Source: Actinomycetes bacterium (lineage in GTDB: Bacteria > Actinomycetota > Acidimicrobiia > Acidimicrobiales > Microtrichaceae). From it: a stretch of 11,294 nucleotides of DNA. The translations under genes and the position numbers were made by a program. The notes under the pieces were generated by a model that was not told the DNA's origin, did no database searches, and saw only the letters and a list, made by a program, of their open reading frames with translations. Location: the NCBI GenBank assembly GCA_023389745.1, contig JAEWED010000213.1, positions 1 to 11,294 of the forward strand, written 5' to 3'. Below are positions 1 through 7,836 of this stretch, in pieces (position 1 is the first letter of the stretch; every line of letters begins with the position of its first letter).

Positions 1-1288
<1,288 letters not shown>

Positions 1289-1292
<4 letters not shown>

Positions 1293-2941
1293 CGTCGGGT
1301 CACCGCCAGTCTGAACTCGCCCGAGGCCACGGGCAGGTCGGTCGTCGAGATCCACATACCCGCCAACGACACGACGCGCAGCCCGATCACCGACGGGGTG
1401 CCGAGCACCAGGAACGTGCGGTCGATGCCCGCAGCGGGATCGACGAGGGTCATCTGCCCGGCTGCGTAGCGGGCGCCGTCCTGCACCTGGAGCTCGAGCG
1501 ACAGCCGCCGCTCGCCGTCGGCCAGCTCGACGGTGACCAGGTCCTCGGTCTCGGACAGCTCGGTCAGGTCAGCCGCGACCTGGCCGTCGATCGGGAACGA
1601 CCCCTCGTACTCGATGGGTCCTGCGAGCACGATGTCGATCTCGAGGTCCTGGATCAGCGGGCGTCGCACCGGCGCCACCGTGGTGGCGAACGGACCGAGG
1701 ATCTCTCGCCGCTGGTCGACCTCGAGGAAGGTGACCTGGCCGTCGCAGCGCACCGGTCCCGACGTCGAGCGGCAGTCGGAGAACGTCACGTAGCGCCCGT
1801 CGACGGTCCACCCCAGCGCTCCCTCGCCGTGGTTCGCGGTCCCGGGCCTGGCGGCCGGCGTGATGTCGACCGGGGTCCCTCCGCTCGCCGAGACGACCAT
1901 GAGCCTCGAGCAGTCGGGACCTGTGCCGTAGACGATGCGGGTGGCGTCCGGCGAGATCGACGGGTTGCAGATGGTGTCGGCCGAGACCAGCACCGCTCGG
2001 GCCAGCGTGTCGGTCGCGACCCGGATGAGCTCCTGGCCGGTCTTGTCGGGACCGACCGCCACGACGAACGCCCCGTCGGGCGAGACCGCGGGGTCGTCCG
2101 CGGAGAGCACCGTCGGCGACTCGTCCGCGGCGCCGAACGTCGCGAGCATGAGCGTGTAGGGCTCGAGGGTGTCCGGAGCGACCGACTCGAGGATCAACAG
2201 GTCGTCGGTCAACGACGCGGCGATGCCCACCATCGACCGGGTCGAGGGGTCACCGATCGTCGTCTTCGGCGTGCCCGTGCGCTCGACGACGCGCACGACG
2301 TTGCCGAGCACGCCCTCGGGCAACGGGACCCGGTACACCCGGTCGGGGTCCGACAGCGGCTCGGGCTCGGTGGGCCGGGGGCGCGCCATCTCCTGGGTGC
2401 CGACGGCCAGGTAGGCGAGGTCGGCGCCTCGTGCGTCCCAGACCAGGCTGGGACCCGCGCCGACGGCGCCCAGGGCGACGTCGGTGGCGAGCACCGTGGG
2501 GTCACCGCCGCCGACCGGCACGGTGACGAGCGCGCCGTCGCTGCGCACGTAGGCGACCAGGTCGCCCGTCGGCGCCAACGCCACCGCACCCAGGCCCGAC
2601 TCGCCCAGGGCTGCGTCGCGTGCGACCTCGGTCGGGGCACCGGCACCCTCACCCACCATGACCGCGCCTTCGGCGGTGAGATAGGCGACGGGCCCCTCGG
2701 GCGGTTGCGGTTCGACGGTGGTCGACGTCGGCGTCGAGGCCGGCACCGACGTCGCCGGCACCTGCGCGTCGGCGTCGTCGCTGGGCTCGTAGCGGTCGCG
2801 GGCGGCGGGGATGACGACGAGTGCGACCACGGCGACGACCAAGGCGACCGTCACGCCCGCGAGGGCGAGCAGCCAGGGCGGAACCCGGTCCGTGCTGCGG
2901 TCACCGCCGGTGCTGTTCGGGTCCCGCTGCGACATGGTCAT
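1289..2941 (-). CDS. Membrane-anchored TolB/WD40-like beta-propeller protein
   Basis: This is a 550-residue protein of unknown function. Residues 1-20 are polar, residues about 21-47 form one hydrophobic segment (PPWLLALAGVTVALVV...), and a Pro/Thr/Ser-rich linker follows to about residue 84. The rest repeats propeller-blade motifs such as LVAYVRSDGAL, PAVSPDGAFVVAV, PSISPDATRIVYG and LGWTVDGRYVTF, resembling TolB/PD40 blades. The topology is probably a short cytoplasmic tail with the propeller outside. Four Cys in the propeller (TIC, PDC, SDC, VRC) fit extracytoplasmic disulfides. The last 130 residues are beta-rich without blade motifs. The stop overlaps the glgE start by 4 bp, so the two genes are very likely co-transcribed. 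Start: ATG at 2941; a second in-frame ATG lies at 2935, 9 bp downstream of a TAACGT hexamer. A link to glucan metabolism is inferred from position only. Confidence 0.85.
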
Positions 2942-3023
2942 TCCACGTTACCGTCGTGAACAGCTCGTGAAACCGCCCGCCCCCCGGTCACTTCACAGCG
3001 GTCGAGCACTACCCTCGACCGAG
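2942..3023. promoter_or_regulatory. Divergent promoter region between the propeller-glgE unit and glgP
   Basis: Only 82 bp separate two divergent start codons, so both promoters must lie here. On the plus strand TACCCT (3010-3015) is followed by 8 nt and then the glgP ATG. There is no convincing Shine-Dalgarno sequence, which would fit a leaderless glgP mRNA. On the minus strand TAACGT (2950-2945) lies 3 nt before the first ATG and 9 nt before the second ATG of the propeller gene. No good -35 hexamer was found for either direction. The -10 calls are tentative. Confidence 0.4.
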
Positions 3024-5597
3024 ATGAAGGCACTTCGCAGCTTCACGGTCCGCCCCCACCTCCCAGAGCCCCTCCGAGCGCTCGAACATCTGGCCAGCAA
3101 CCTCCGCTGGTCGTGGGACCGACCGACGCGAGAGCTGTTCACGTCGATCGACCCGCGTGCCTGGGACGAGGGCAACCACGATCCACGGGCCGTGCTCGCG
3201 CAGGTCGACACCGCGCGACTCGAGGCGCTCTCGACCGATCCGGCGTTCCTCGAACGTCTCGCCGCGGTGTCGTCGTCGCTCGACGCGTACCTGGACCTCC
3301 CCCGATGGTTCCAGCAGCTGCCCGAGACGGCGGACGACCCCGTCGACGGGGTCGTCGCCTACTTCTCGCCCGAGTTCGGCATCTCCGAGGCGGTGCCCCA
3401 GTACTCGGGCGGCCTCGGCGTGCTCGCCGGCGACCACCTCAAGTCGGCCTCGGATCTCGGCGTCCCGCTCGCCGCGATCGGGCTCTTCTACCGTCACGGC
3501 TACTTCCGTCAGTCGCTCACCGTCGACGGCTGGCAGCAGGAGCGCTTCCCCGACCTCGACCCCCACGCCATGGCCCTCGAGCTGTGCGACGGGGTCCGTG
3601 TGTCGCTCGACCTGGGCGGCGAGACGCTCGTCGCGCAGGTCTGGAAGGCGACCGTCGGCCGCACGCCGCTGTACATGCTCGACGCCGACATCCCCGAGAA
3701 CCCGCGCTCGCTGCAGCTCGTGACCGACCGCCTCTACGGCGGTGACGTCGAGCACCGCCTGCGCCAGGAGATCCTGCTCGGCATCGGCGGCGTCCGTGCG
3801 CTCGACGCGCTCGGCATCCCGGTCCAGGTGTTCCACACCAACGAGGGCCACGCCGGCTTCCTCGGCCTGGAGCGGATCCGCCAGTCGATGGAGTCCGACG
3901 GGTTGTCGTTCGCCGAGGCGCTCGAAGCGGTCCGCGCCGGGGCGGTGTTCACGACCCACACCCCGGTCCCGGCCGGGATCGACCGGTTCCCGAGGGAGCT
4001 GATGGAGCGCTACTTCTCGGGGTGGGCCGCGGCGTGCGGACTGTCGATCGACCAGCTCATGCAGCTCGGCCACCGCCCCGACGAGAGCACCGACGAGCCG
4101 TTCAACATGGCGGTCATGGGCATGCGTCTGGCCGAGCGACGCAACGGCGTCTCCGCGCTCCACGGCGAGGTCAGCCGCGACATGTTCGCCGGACTGTGGC
4201 CGGGGGTCCCCACCGACGAGGTGCCGGTGGGCTCGATCACCAACGGCGTGCACGGCTCGACGTGGGTCTCGGGTGAGATCGACCAGCTGCTCTCGTCGTC
4301 GGTGGGCCTGGACTGGCAGCTCGCCGGCCCCGACGAGTGGAGCTCGATCCGCGGCGTCGACGACGACGAGCTCTGGCAGGCGCACTCGGCGTCGAAGGTC
4401 CGCATGGTCGACCACGTGCGCGAACGACTGCGCGACCACGGCATGGCACAGGGCCGGTCCGCCTCGGAGCTGGAGTGGGTCGACGACGCGCTCGACCCCA
4501 ACGCGCTCACCATCTGCTTCGCACGCCGCATGGCGACCTACAAGCGCGCCGCGCTGCTGCTGAGCCAGCCCGACCGCCTCCGGGCGCTGCTGCTCGACGA
4601 CGAGCGTCCGATCCAGTTCGTCTTCGCCGGCAAGGCCCACCCCGCCGACGACCAGGGCAAGGAGCTGATCCGACAGATCGTCGCCTTCTCGCACGACCCC
4701 GAGGTGCGGGGTCGGTTCATGTTCGTCGAGGACTACGACATGGCGCTGGCCCGCTCGCTGGTCCAGGGCGCGGACGTGTGGCTCAACACCCCCGTCCGGC
4801 CGATGGAGGCCTCGGGTACCAGCGGCATGAAGGCCGTGATGAACGGCGCGCTGCACTGCTCGGTGCTCGACGGCTGGTGGGCGGAGTGCTTCGAGCCGGG
4901 CGACCTGGGCGCCGACCCGGGGGCCGAGCCGAACGGCTGGGCGATCTCGTCCGCGGAGTCCGTCGCGGACGACGCGCGCCGGATCGAGATCGAGGCGAAC
5001 AGCCTCTTCGAGCTGCTCGAGACCCAGATCGTGCCGCTCTACCACGACGGCAGCGGCTCGGCGTCACCGCACGGCTGGATCGCCAGGGTGAAGGAGAGCC
5101 TCCGCACGCTCGGGCCGTTCGTGAGCGCCCACCGGATGGTGCGCGACTACGTCGAGGACCTGTACCTGCCGGCGGCCCGCCGAGCGACTCAGCTGTCGGC
5201 CGACGACTTCCAGGGTGCCCGGGCGCTCGCCGCCTACCGGGCGCGGATCACCGAGGGCTGGCACCAGGTGCACGTCGACGGCGTCGACGTCGACGAGTCG
5301 ATCGCGGATCTGGGCAGCGACCGGCAGGTCGAGGTCGTCGTGGCGCTGGGTCAGTTCGGTCCCGACGACGTCGAGGTGCAGCTCGTCGTGGGCCACGTCG
5401 GCCAGTCGGGTGAGCTGGAATCGCCGCAGTGGCTGCCGATGCAGGTCGCCGGTCGCATCGACGACCTGCACCACCGCTTCGTGGCGACGGCGCCACTGAC
5501 GACCGCCGGTCGCATGGGTGTGACCGCCCGGGTGGTCCCCCGCCACGACCTCGTCGACTCGCCGCTCGAGTTCGGCCTGGTCGCCTGGGCGGGCTGA
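3024..5597 (+). CDS. glgP: Alpha-glucan (glycogen) phosphorylase GlgP, GT35 family
   Basis: GlgP is a PLP-dependent cytoplasmic enzyme that releases glucose-1-phosphate from the non-reducing ends of alpha-1,4-glucan. The product is 857 residues, close to the roughly 860 of actinobacterial GlgP. The N-terminal region (MKALRSFTVRPHLP, then NLRWSWDRPT) is the extra domain typical of this short, non-allosteric phosphorylase subfamily. Other family landmarks are YFSPEFGISEAVPQYSGGLG (about 112-131), HTNEGHAGF (about 271), TTHTPVPAGIDRFP (about 310) and SITNGVHGSTW (about 404). The PLP-binding motif EASGTSGMKA has its lysine at about 603. The open frame extends upstream to 2811, but that extension runs through the divergent gene and lacks family similarity. 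ATG 3024 gives the family N-terminus. GlgE and GlgP as divergent neighbours is a known actinobacterial arrangement (Rv1327c/Rv1328 in M. tuberculosis). Confidence 0.96.
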   Translation: MKALRSFTVRPHLPEPLRALEHLASNLRWSWDRPTRELFTSIDPRAWDEGNHDPRAVLAQVDTARLEALSTDPAFLERLAAVSSSLDAYLDLPRWFQQLPETADDPVDGVVAYFSPEFGISEAVPQYSGGLGVLAGDHLKSASDLGVPLAAIGLFYRHGYFRQSLTVDGWQQERFPDLDPHAMALELCDGVRVSLDLGGETLVAQVWKATVGRTPLYMLDADIPENPRSLQLVTDRLYGGDVEHRLRQEILLGIGGVRALDALGIPVQVFHTNEGHAGFLGLERIRQSMESDGLSFAEALEAVRAGAVFTTHTPVPAGIDRFPRELMERYFSGWAAACGLSIDQLMQLGHRPDESTDEPFNMAVMGMRLAERRNGVSALHGEVSRDMFAGLWPGVPTDEVPVGSITNGVHGSTWVSGEIDQLLSSSVGLDWQLAGPDEWSSIRGVDDDELWQAHSASKVRMVDHVRERLRDHGMAQGRSASELEWVDDALDPNALTICFARRMATYKRAALLLSQPDRLRALLLDDERPIQFVFAGKAHPADDQGKELIRQIVAFSHDPEVRGRFMFVEDYDMALARSLVQGADVWLNTPVRPMEASGTSGMKAVMNGALHCSVLDGWWAECFEPGDLGADPGAEPNGWAISSAESVADDARRIEIEANSLFELLETQIVPLYHDGSGSASPHGWIARVKESLRTLGPFVSAHRMVRDYVEDLYLPAARRATQLSADDFQGARALAAYRARITEGWHQVHVDGVDVDESIADLGSDRQVEVVVALGQFGPDDVEVQLVVGHVGQSGELESPQWLPMQVAGRIDDLHHRFVATAPLTTAGRMGVTARVVPRHDLVDSPLEFGLVAWAG

Positions 5598-5599
5598 AC

Positions 5600-5621
5600 C
5601 GGCGATCGGGGACCCTCGCCG
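5600..5621. terminator. Hairpin between convergent glgP and mazF
   Basis: A perfect 6-bp inverted repeat, CGGCGA (5600-5605) and TCGCCG (5616-5621), encloses a GGG/CCC pair that can extend the stem across a small bulge. It fills almost the whole 24-bp gap between the glgP stop and the mazF stop, which face each other. A bidirectional terminator is the natural reading. There is no U-tract on either strand, which is common in high-GC actinobacteria. Confidence 0.5.
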
Positions 5622-5969
5622 TCAGAGCGCGAGGTGGATCCGCAGGGCCTCGTCGAGATCAGCGAGATCGGCGCTCGTCAGAGTTCCGATCCGGTCACCC
5701 ACCCGTTGGACGGCGACGGACCGCACCTGTTCTGCCTGGGCCTTGGAGTCTCTCGCAAGGCCGGTCACCTCAGCGGTCAGGAGCACCTGGAAGGGGTAGA
5801 TCCGATCGACGTTCGAGGTCACCGGCACGACGGTCACCACGCCGCTGCCGAGGCGACTGGCAGCGGTGTTGGCGCCGTCGTTGCTGACGATCACGCCCGG
5901 CCGGCGCTTGTTCGATTCGACGCCGCGCGCCGGATCGAGGTCGACCCAGCGGATCTCTCCGCGGCGCAT
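5622..5969 (-). CDS. mazF: MazF/PemK-family endoribonuclease toxin (MazF9-like)
   Basis: This is a 115-residue MazF-fold toxin, a sequence-specific ribosome-independent mRNA (and sometimes tRNA/rRNA) interferase. It shows the typical start MRRGEIRWVDLDPARG, then the KRRPGVIVSND loop carrying the conserved active-site Arg. VVTVVPVTSNV carries the conserved Thr/Ser region, followed by YPFQVLL and SKAQAEQVRSV. The ending is the family helix LADLDEALRIHLAL. Length and motifs match mycobacterial MazF9 (Rv2801c) as I remember it. The cleavage site cannot be predicted from this alone. Its ATG shares one base with the antitoxin stop (TGATG at 5971-5967), a coupled order typical of antitoxin-first operons. 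No residue essential to the family is obviously missing, so the toxin looks active. Confidence 0.93.
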   Translation of the reverse strand: MRRGEIRWVDLDPARGVESNKRRPGVIVSNDGANTAASRLGSGVVTVVPVTSNVDRIYPFQVLLTAEVTGLARDSKAQAEQVRSVAVQRVGDRIGTLTSADLADLDEALRIHLAL

Positions 5970-6187
5970 CAGGCGACACCGTCAGACGTTGCCACTTCCC
6001 AGAGCTCGGAATCCTCGCTCTCCCCCCACTCGGTCCAAGCGTCCTCATAGGCAGCGCCGAGCTCGGACGCCCGAAGGAGTCTGACGGCCTTCTGCATGGC
6101 AGCGGAGCGGGAATCGAGACCTTGGGTCCGTGCATACGAATCCAAGTACTCGACATCGGCGTCGGGGAGACTCACGCTGACCTTCAT
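5969..6187 (-). CDS. mazE: MazE-type ribbon-helix-helix antitoxin (MazE9-like)
   Basis: This is a 72-residue antitoxin that should neutralise the MazF encoded immediately downstream and repress the operon. The N-terminal half, MKVSVSLPDADVEYLDSYA...SRSAAMQKAVRLLR, is a ribbon-helix-helix DNA-binding unit. It has an SVSL beta-strand and two helices, and dimerises to bind operators. The acidic C-terminal half (YEDAWTEWGESEDSELWE) is the segment expected to wrap around MazF and to be protease-sensitive when free. The pattern resembles MazE9 (Rv2801A) of M. tuberculosis. The start is the ATG at 6187, supported by the RHH N-terminus and by a TAGCAT hexamer exactly 6 nt upstream. No Shine-Dalgarno sequence is present. 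Confidence 0.92.
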   Translation of the reverse strand: MKVSVSLPDADVEYLDSYARTQGLDSRSAAMQKAVRLLRASELGAAYEDAWTEWGESEDSELWEVATSDGVA

Positions 6188-6224
6188 ACCGAGATGCTAC
6201 CTCTGGTAGGAAGAGGGTGCTACC
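6188..6224 (-). promoter_or_regulatory. mazEF promoter and operator, probably leaderless
   Basis: On the minus strand TAGCAT (6199-6194) is followed by CTCGGT and then the mazE ATG. This TANNNT-N6-ATG spacing is classic for leaderless actinobacterial transcripts. A perfect 13-bp palindrome, CTACC-TCT-GGTAG (6197-6209), overlaps the -10. A further copy of its half-site, CTACC (6220-6224 on the plus strand), lies 23 bp away, about two helical turns. The 7-mer GGTAGCA occurs twice on the minus strand. Such repeated half-sites over a -10 are what an autorepressing RHH antitoxin would bind. No convincing -35 was seen. Confidence 0.65.
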
Positions 6225-6387
6225 CCTCGTCGAAGCGCCCTCCGACGGGGGTGAAGAGCACGCGCACGTCTCCGTCCCCGGCCCACGCTCGGAAGGCCCC
6301 GGCGAGTTTGGACCGACCACTCGGTGACTCTTTGACCAAGGAGACAACGATCGGCCCCTCGGACTCGGTCGCCGACTTCTCACCCAC
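6220..6387 (-). CDS. Possible small or remnant ORF upstream of mazEF, unrecognised
   Basis: An open frame ends at TAG (6222-6220), 32 bp before mazE and on the same strand. Taken from a GTG at 6387 it gives 55 residues, including PIVVSLVKESPSGRSKLAG and a C-terminal VRVLFTPVGGRF stretch. The codons in this last part have mostly G or C at the third position, like the true genes here. Further upstream the frame stays open to a GTG at 6483, but codon use there looks random. There is no ribosome-binding site, and I recognise no family. It could be the tail of a decayed gene or chance. Its stop codon overlaps a mazE operator half-site, so it would be cut off by the regulatory region. Confidence 0.25.
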   Translation of the reverse strand: MGEKSATESEGPIVVSLVKESPSGRSKLAGAFRAWAGDGDVRVLFTPVGGRFDEG

Positions 6388-6634
6388 AGGGAGAGGCAGA
6401 GGCGACGCTGAACGATGCTGTTCTGGCCGCAACACGCGACCTGCGCTCCGCGATTGCCGACGCTCTCTGAGCGCGACCCGCACCCGGCGACGCCAGGGCT
6501 GGAAGCGCTCTACGGCTCGGTCGGTGAAGGAGCGCCAGGACCGCTCTCAGGACGGAGCCCGTCTTCTGGCACCGCTGCAGCCCTCGCTCGACCAGTTGGG
6601 CACCCCGAGGAGACCGACAACTGCCTGGAGCTAC

Positions 6635-6663
6635 GTGACGGTCGGACACAAGGTGACGGTCGG
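6635..6663 (+). repeat. 11-bp direct repeat GTGACGGTCGG
   Basis: GTGACGGTCGG occurs at 6635-6645 and again at 6653-6663, starts 18 bp apart. The second copy is followed by CGACGTCAC (6666-6674), which is almost its inverse complement apart from one extra G. The three half-sites resemble an operator or a small iteron group. No gene start with a convincing product follows, so the role is unknown. Confidence 0.55.
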
Positions 6664-6685
6664 CGCGACGTCACTCCGAGCGGAC

Positions 6686-6699
6686 GCTTCCGCGGAAGC
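6686..6699. repeat. 14-bp palindrome GCTTCCGCGGAAGC, core repeated at 6837-6848
   Basis: GCTTCCGCGGAAGC is a perfect palindrome. Its 12-base part TTCCGCGGAAGC recurs at 6837-6848, about 150 bp away, on the far side of the long inverted repeat. A second inverted repeat, GACGCT (6683-6688) and AGCGTC (6704-6709), surrounds the first copy. This could be a protein-binding site or a remnant of a duplicated end. Nothing identifies the binding protein. Confidence 0.5.
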
Positions 6700-6739
6700 A
6701 GCGAGCGTCAGCGCACGCCGGTCCGCGGGGTGTCCTGAA

Positions 6740-6795
6740 GCCGAGTTGCAACGAAACGCGCGTGGTTCGACTGCCCGGTTTCGTTCCAACTCGGC
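6740..6795. repeat. 18-bp inverted repeat (one mismatch) with 20-nt loop
   Basis: The left arm GCCGAGTTGCAACGAAAC (6740-6757) and right arm GTTTCGTTCCAACTCGGC (6778-6795) are complementary at 17 of 18 positions around a 20-nt loop. No other inverted repeat noticed in the window is as long. It lies in non-coding DNA, about 200 bp beyond the end of the enoyl-CoA hydratase gene. There is no T-run, so it is not a standard terminator. Possible readings are a structured RNA element, a recombination or transposition site, or a miniature element. Confidence 0.8.
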
Positions 6796-6866
6796 GCGGG
6801 AGCGCATCGGACACTTGCGCGCACCGGCGCTCGCGATTCCGCGGAAGCGCCCTCCCGGGGGGCCGT

Positions 6867-6924
6867 CTGCCAGCCGGAGTTCGGTGGCAGCCGTGGCTGC
6901 CGCGGCACCCCCGAGGCTTCTCGG
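6867..6924. repeat. Cluster of three short hairpins
   Basis: CTGCCA-g-CCG (6867-6876) pairs with CGG-TGGCAG (6882-6890) around a 5-nt loop. The overlapping GGCAGCC (6886-6892) pairs perfectly with GGCTGCC (6895-6901), making the two stems mutually exclusive. CCGAG (6911-6915) pairs with CTCGG (6920-6924) across the tetranucleotide GCTT. Competing stems of this kind are seen in attenuators, but also arise by chance in GC-rich DNA. Confidence 0.5.
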
Positions 6925-6958
6925 CAGCGCGCCGATCGTTGGAGCGTTGCGCCGTTCA

Positions 6959-6993
6959 TCTCGCCGCGCTGCAGAGCTCAGGACGGGGCGAGA
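6959..6993 (-). terminator. Candidate terminator after the enoyl-CoA hydratase gene
   Basis: A perfect 7-bp inverted repeat, TCTCGCC (6959-6965) and GGCGAGA (6987-6993), begins 2 bp beyond the stop codon of the minus-strand gene. The 22-nt loop contains a further CTG/CAG pairing. There is no U-tract. Its position at the end of a four-gene unit supports a terminator reading, but the loop is long. Confidence 0.4.
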
Positions 6994-6995
6994 CC

Positions 6996-7826
6996 TCAGG
7001 CCTTGTCGAACTGCGCCTTGCCGGGTCCTTCGGCGAGGAACGAGCGCACCCCGACCGCGGCGTCGGGCGTGGTGAAGGACTGCACGAACCGAGCCTGCTC
7101 CAGGTGCAGCCCGTCCTCGAGGGTGCCGTCGAGACCGTCGTCGATCGCGGACTTCGCGAGCGCCAGCGCGTGGCGCGGCCCCCGTGCGTAGGTCGCCGCC
7201 AGCTCGATCGCGGTCGCCTCGACCTCTTCGGCCGGCACGACCCTGTTGACCAGTCCGATGGCGAGCGCCTCGGCGGCGTCGACGGTCCGACCGCTGAAGA
7301 CCATGTCCTTGGCCCGCGACGGGCCGATCAGGCGGGCCAGCCGCTGCGTGCCGCCACCGCCGGGGATGATGCCCAACAGGATCTCGGGCTGACCGAAGCG
7401 CGCCGTCTCGCTCGCGATCCGGAAGTCGCACGCGAGGGCGAGCTCGCAGCCACCGCCGAGGGCGACGCCGTTGACGGCGGCGACCGTCGGACACGGCAGC
7501 GCGGCCACGGCGTTGAGCGCCCGGAGGAACGCGTTGCCGATGTCGCCCACACGGTCGGGTGTCGAGATCGCGAACGGCTCCTCACCGCCGCGCTCGGCGA
7601 ACTCGGTGATGTCGGCGCCGGCGGCGAAGATCTTCGGGCCGCCGGTGACCACGACGGCCCGCGGTGCCTGCGACGACAGCGCGGCCGCGATGTGGTCGAG
7701 CTCGTCGAGCAGGCCGACGCACAGGGCGTTGACCTTCCCGTGCGTGAGGGTGATGACGGCGACACCGTCGTCACGACGTTCGAGCTGGACGTAGGCGCCG
7801 GGGGTGGTGGACGAGGTCTGCGACAT
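6996..7826 (-). CDS. Enoyl-CoA hydratase/isomerase (crotonase) family protein
   Basis: This 276-residue crotonase-fold enzyme probably hydrates trans-2-enoyl-CoA to 3-hydroxyacyl-CoA in fatty-acid or related acyl-CoA breakdown. The CoA/oxyanion-hole segment KIFAAGADITEF (65-76) and NGVALGGGCELALACDF (119-135) are intact. FGQPEILLGIIPGGGGTQRL (144-163) follows. Both catalytic glutamates are present, Glu128 and Glu148, 20 residues apart as in rat mitochondrial hydratase (144/164), so a true hydratase is more likely than an isomerase-only relative. The physiological substrate cannot be read from the sequence. The ATG at 7826 gives the normal family N-terminus; the same frame stays open further upstream, but that part lies inside the kinase gene in another frame. 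It starts only 10 bp after the kinase stop, so it is probably the last gene of the operon beginning with the metal-binding lipoprotein. Confidence 0.93.
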   Translation of the reverse strand: MSQTSSTTPGAYVQLERRDDGVAVITLTHGKVNALCVGLLDELDHIAAALSSQAPRAVVVTGGPKIFAAGADITEFAERGGEEPFAISTPDRVGDIGNAFLRALNAVAALPCPTVAAVNGVALGGGCELALACDFRIASETARFGQPEILLGIIPGGGGTQRLARLIGPSRAKDMVFSGRTVDAAEALAIGLVNRVVPAEEVEATAIELAATYARGPRHALALAKSAIDDGLDGTLEDGLHLEQARFVQSFTTPDAAVGVRSFLAEGPGKAQFDKA

Positions 7827-7836
7827 GCGCCCGACG

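Larger units (their letters stand above)
6225..6995. other. About 770 bp without a convincing gene, hairpin-rich
   Basis: None of the open frames I read here, apart from the doubtful one at 6220-6387, gives a recognisable protein or the strong G/C third-position bias of the flanking genes. The stretch holds an 11-bp direct repeat (6635-6663), a 14-bp palindrome (6686-6699), a long inverted repeat (6740-6795) and three further hairpins (6867-6890, 6886-6901, 6911-6924). A stem at 6959-6993 lies just downstream of the enoyl-CoA hydratase gene. I saw no transposase or integrase motif and no tRNA. It may be a decayed accessory segment or contain a structured RNA. Confidence 0.6.

Noticed and set aside
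3009..5045. 678-codon minus-strand open frame opposite glgP
   Set aside because: The plus strand encodes a full, motif-complete GlgP. The opposite frame is low-complexity Val/Asp/Arg/His without family features.
6758..6777. tRNA T-arm, because the loop contains GGTTCGA
   Set aside because: Bases on either side of the TTCGA do not pair as a T-stem, and there is no acceptor or anticodon arm around it.
6740..6795. Integron attC site
   Set aside because: The arms lack the RYYYAAC and GTTRRRY ends of attC, and no integrase or cassette is visible.
6122..7075. 317-codon plus-strand open frame across the gene-poor stretch
   Set aside because: The translation is Arg/Ser/Ala-rich without motifs, the third-position bias is missing, and it runs into the hydratase gene and over the mazE start.
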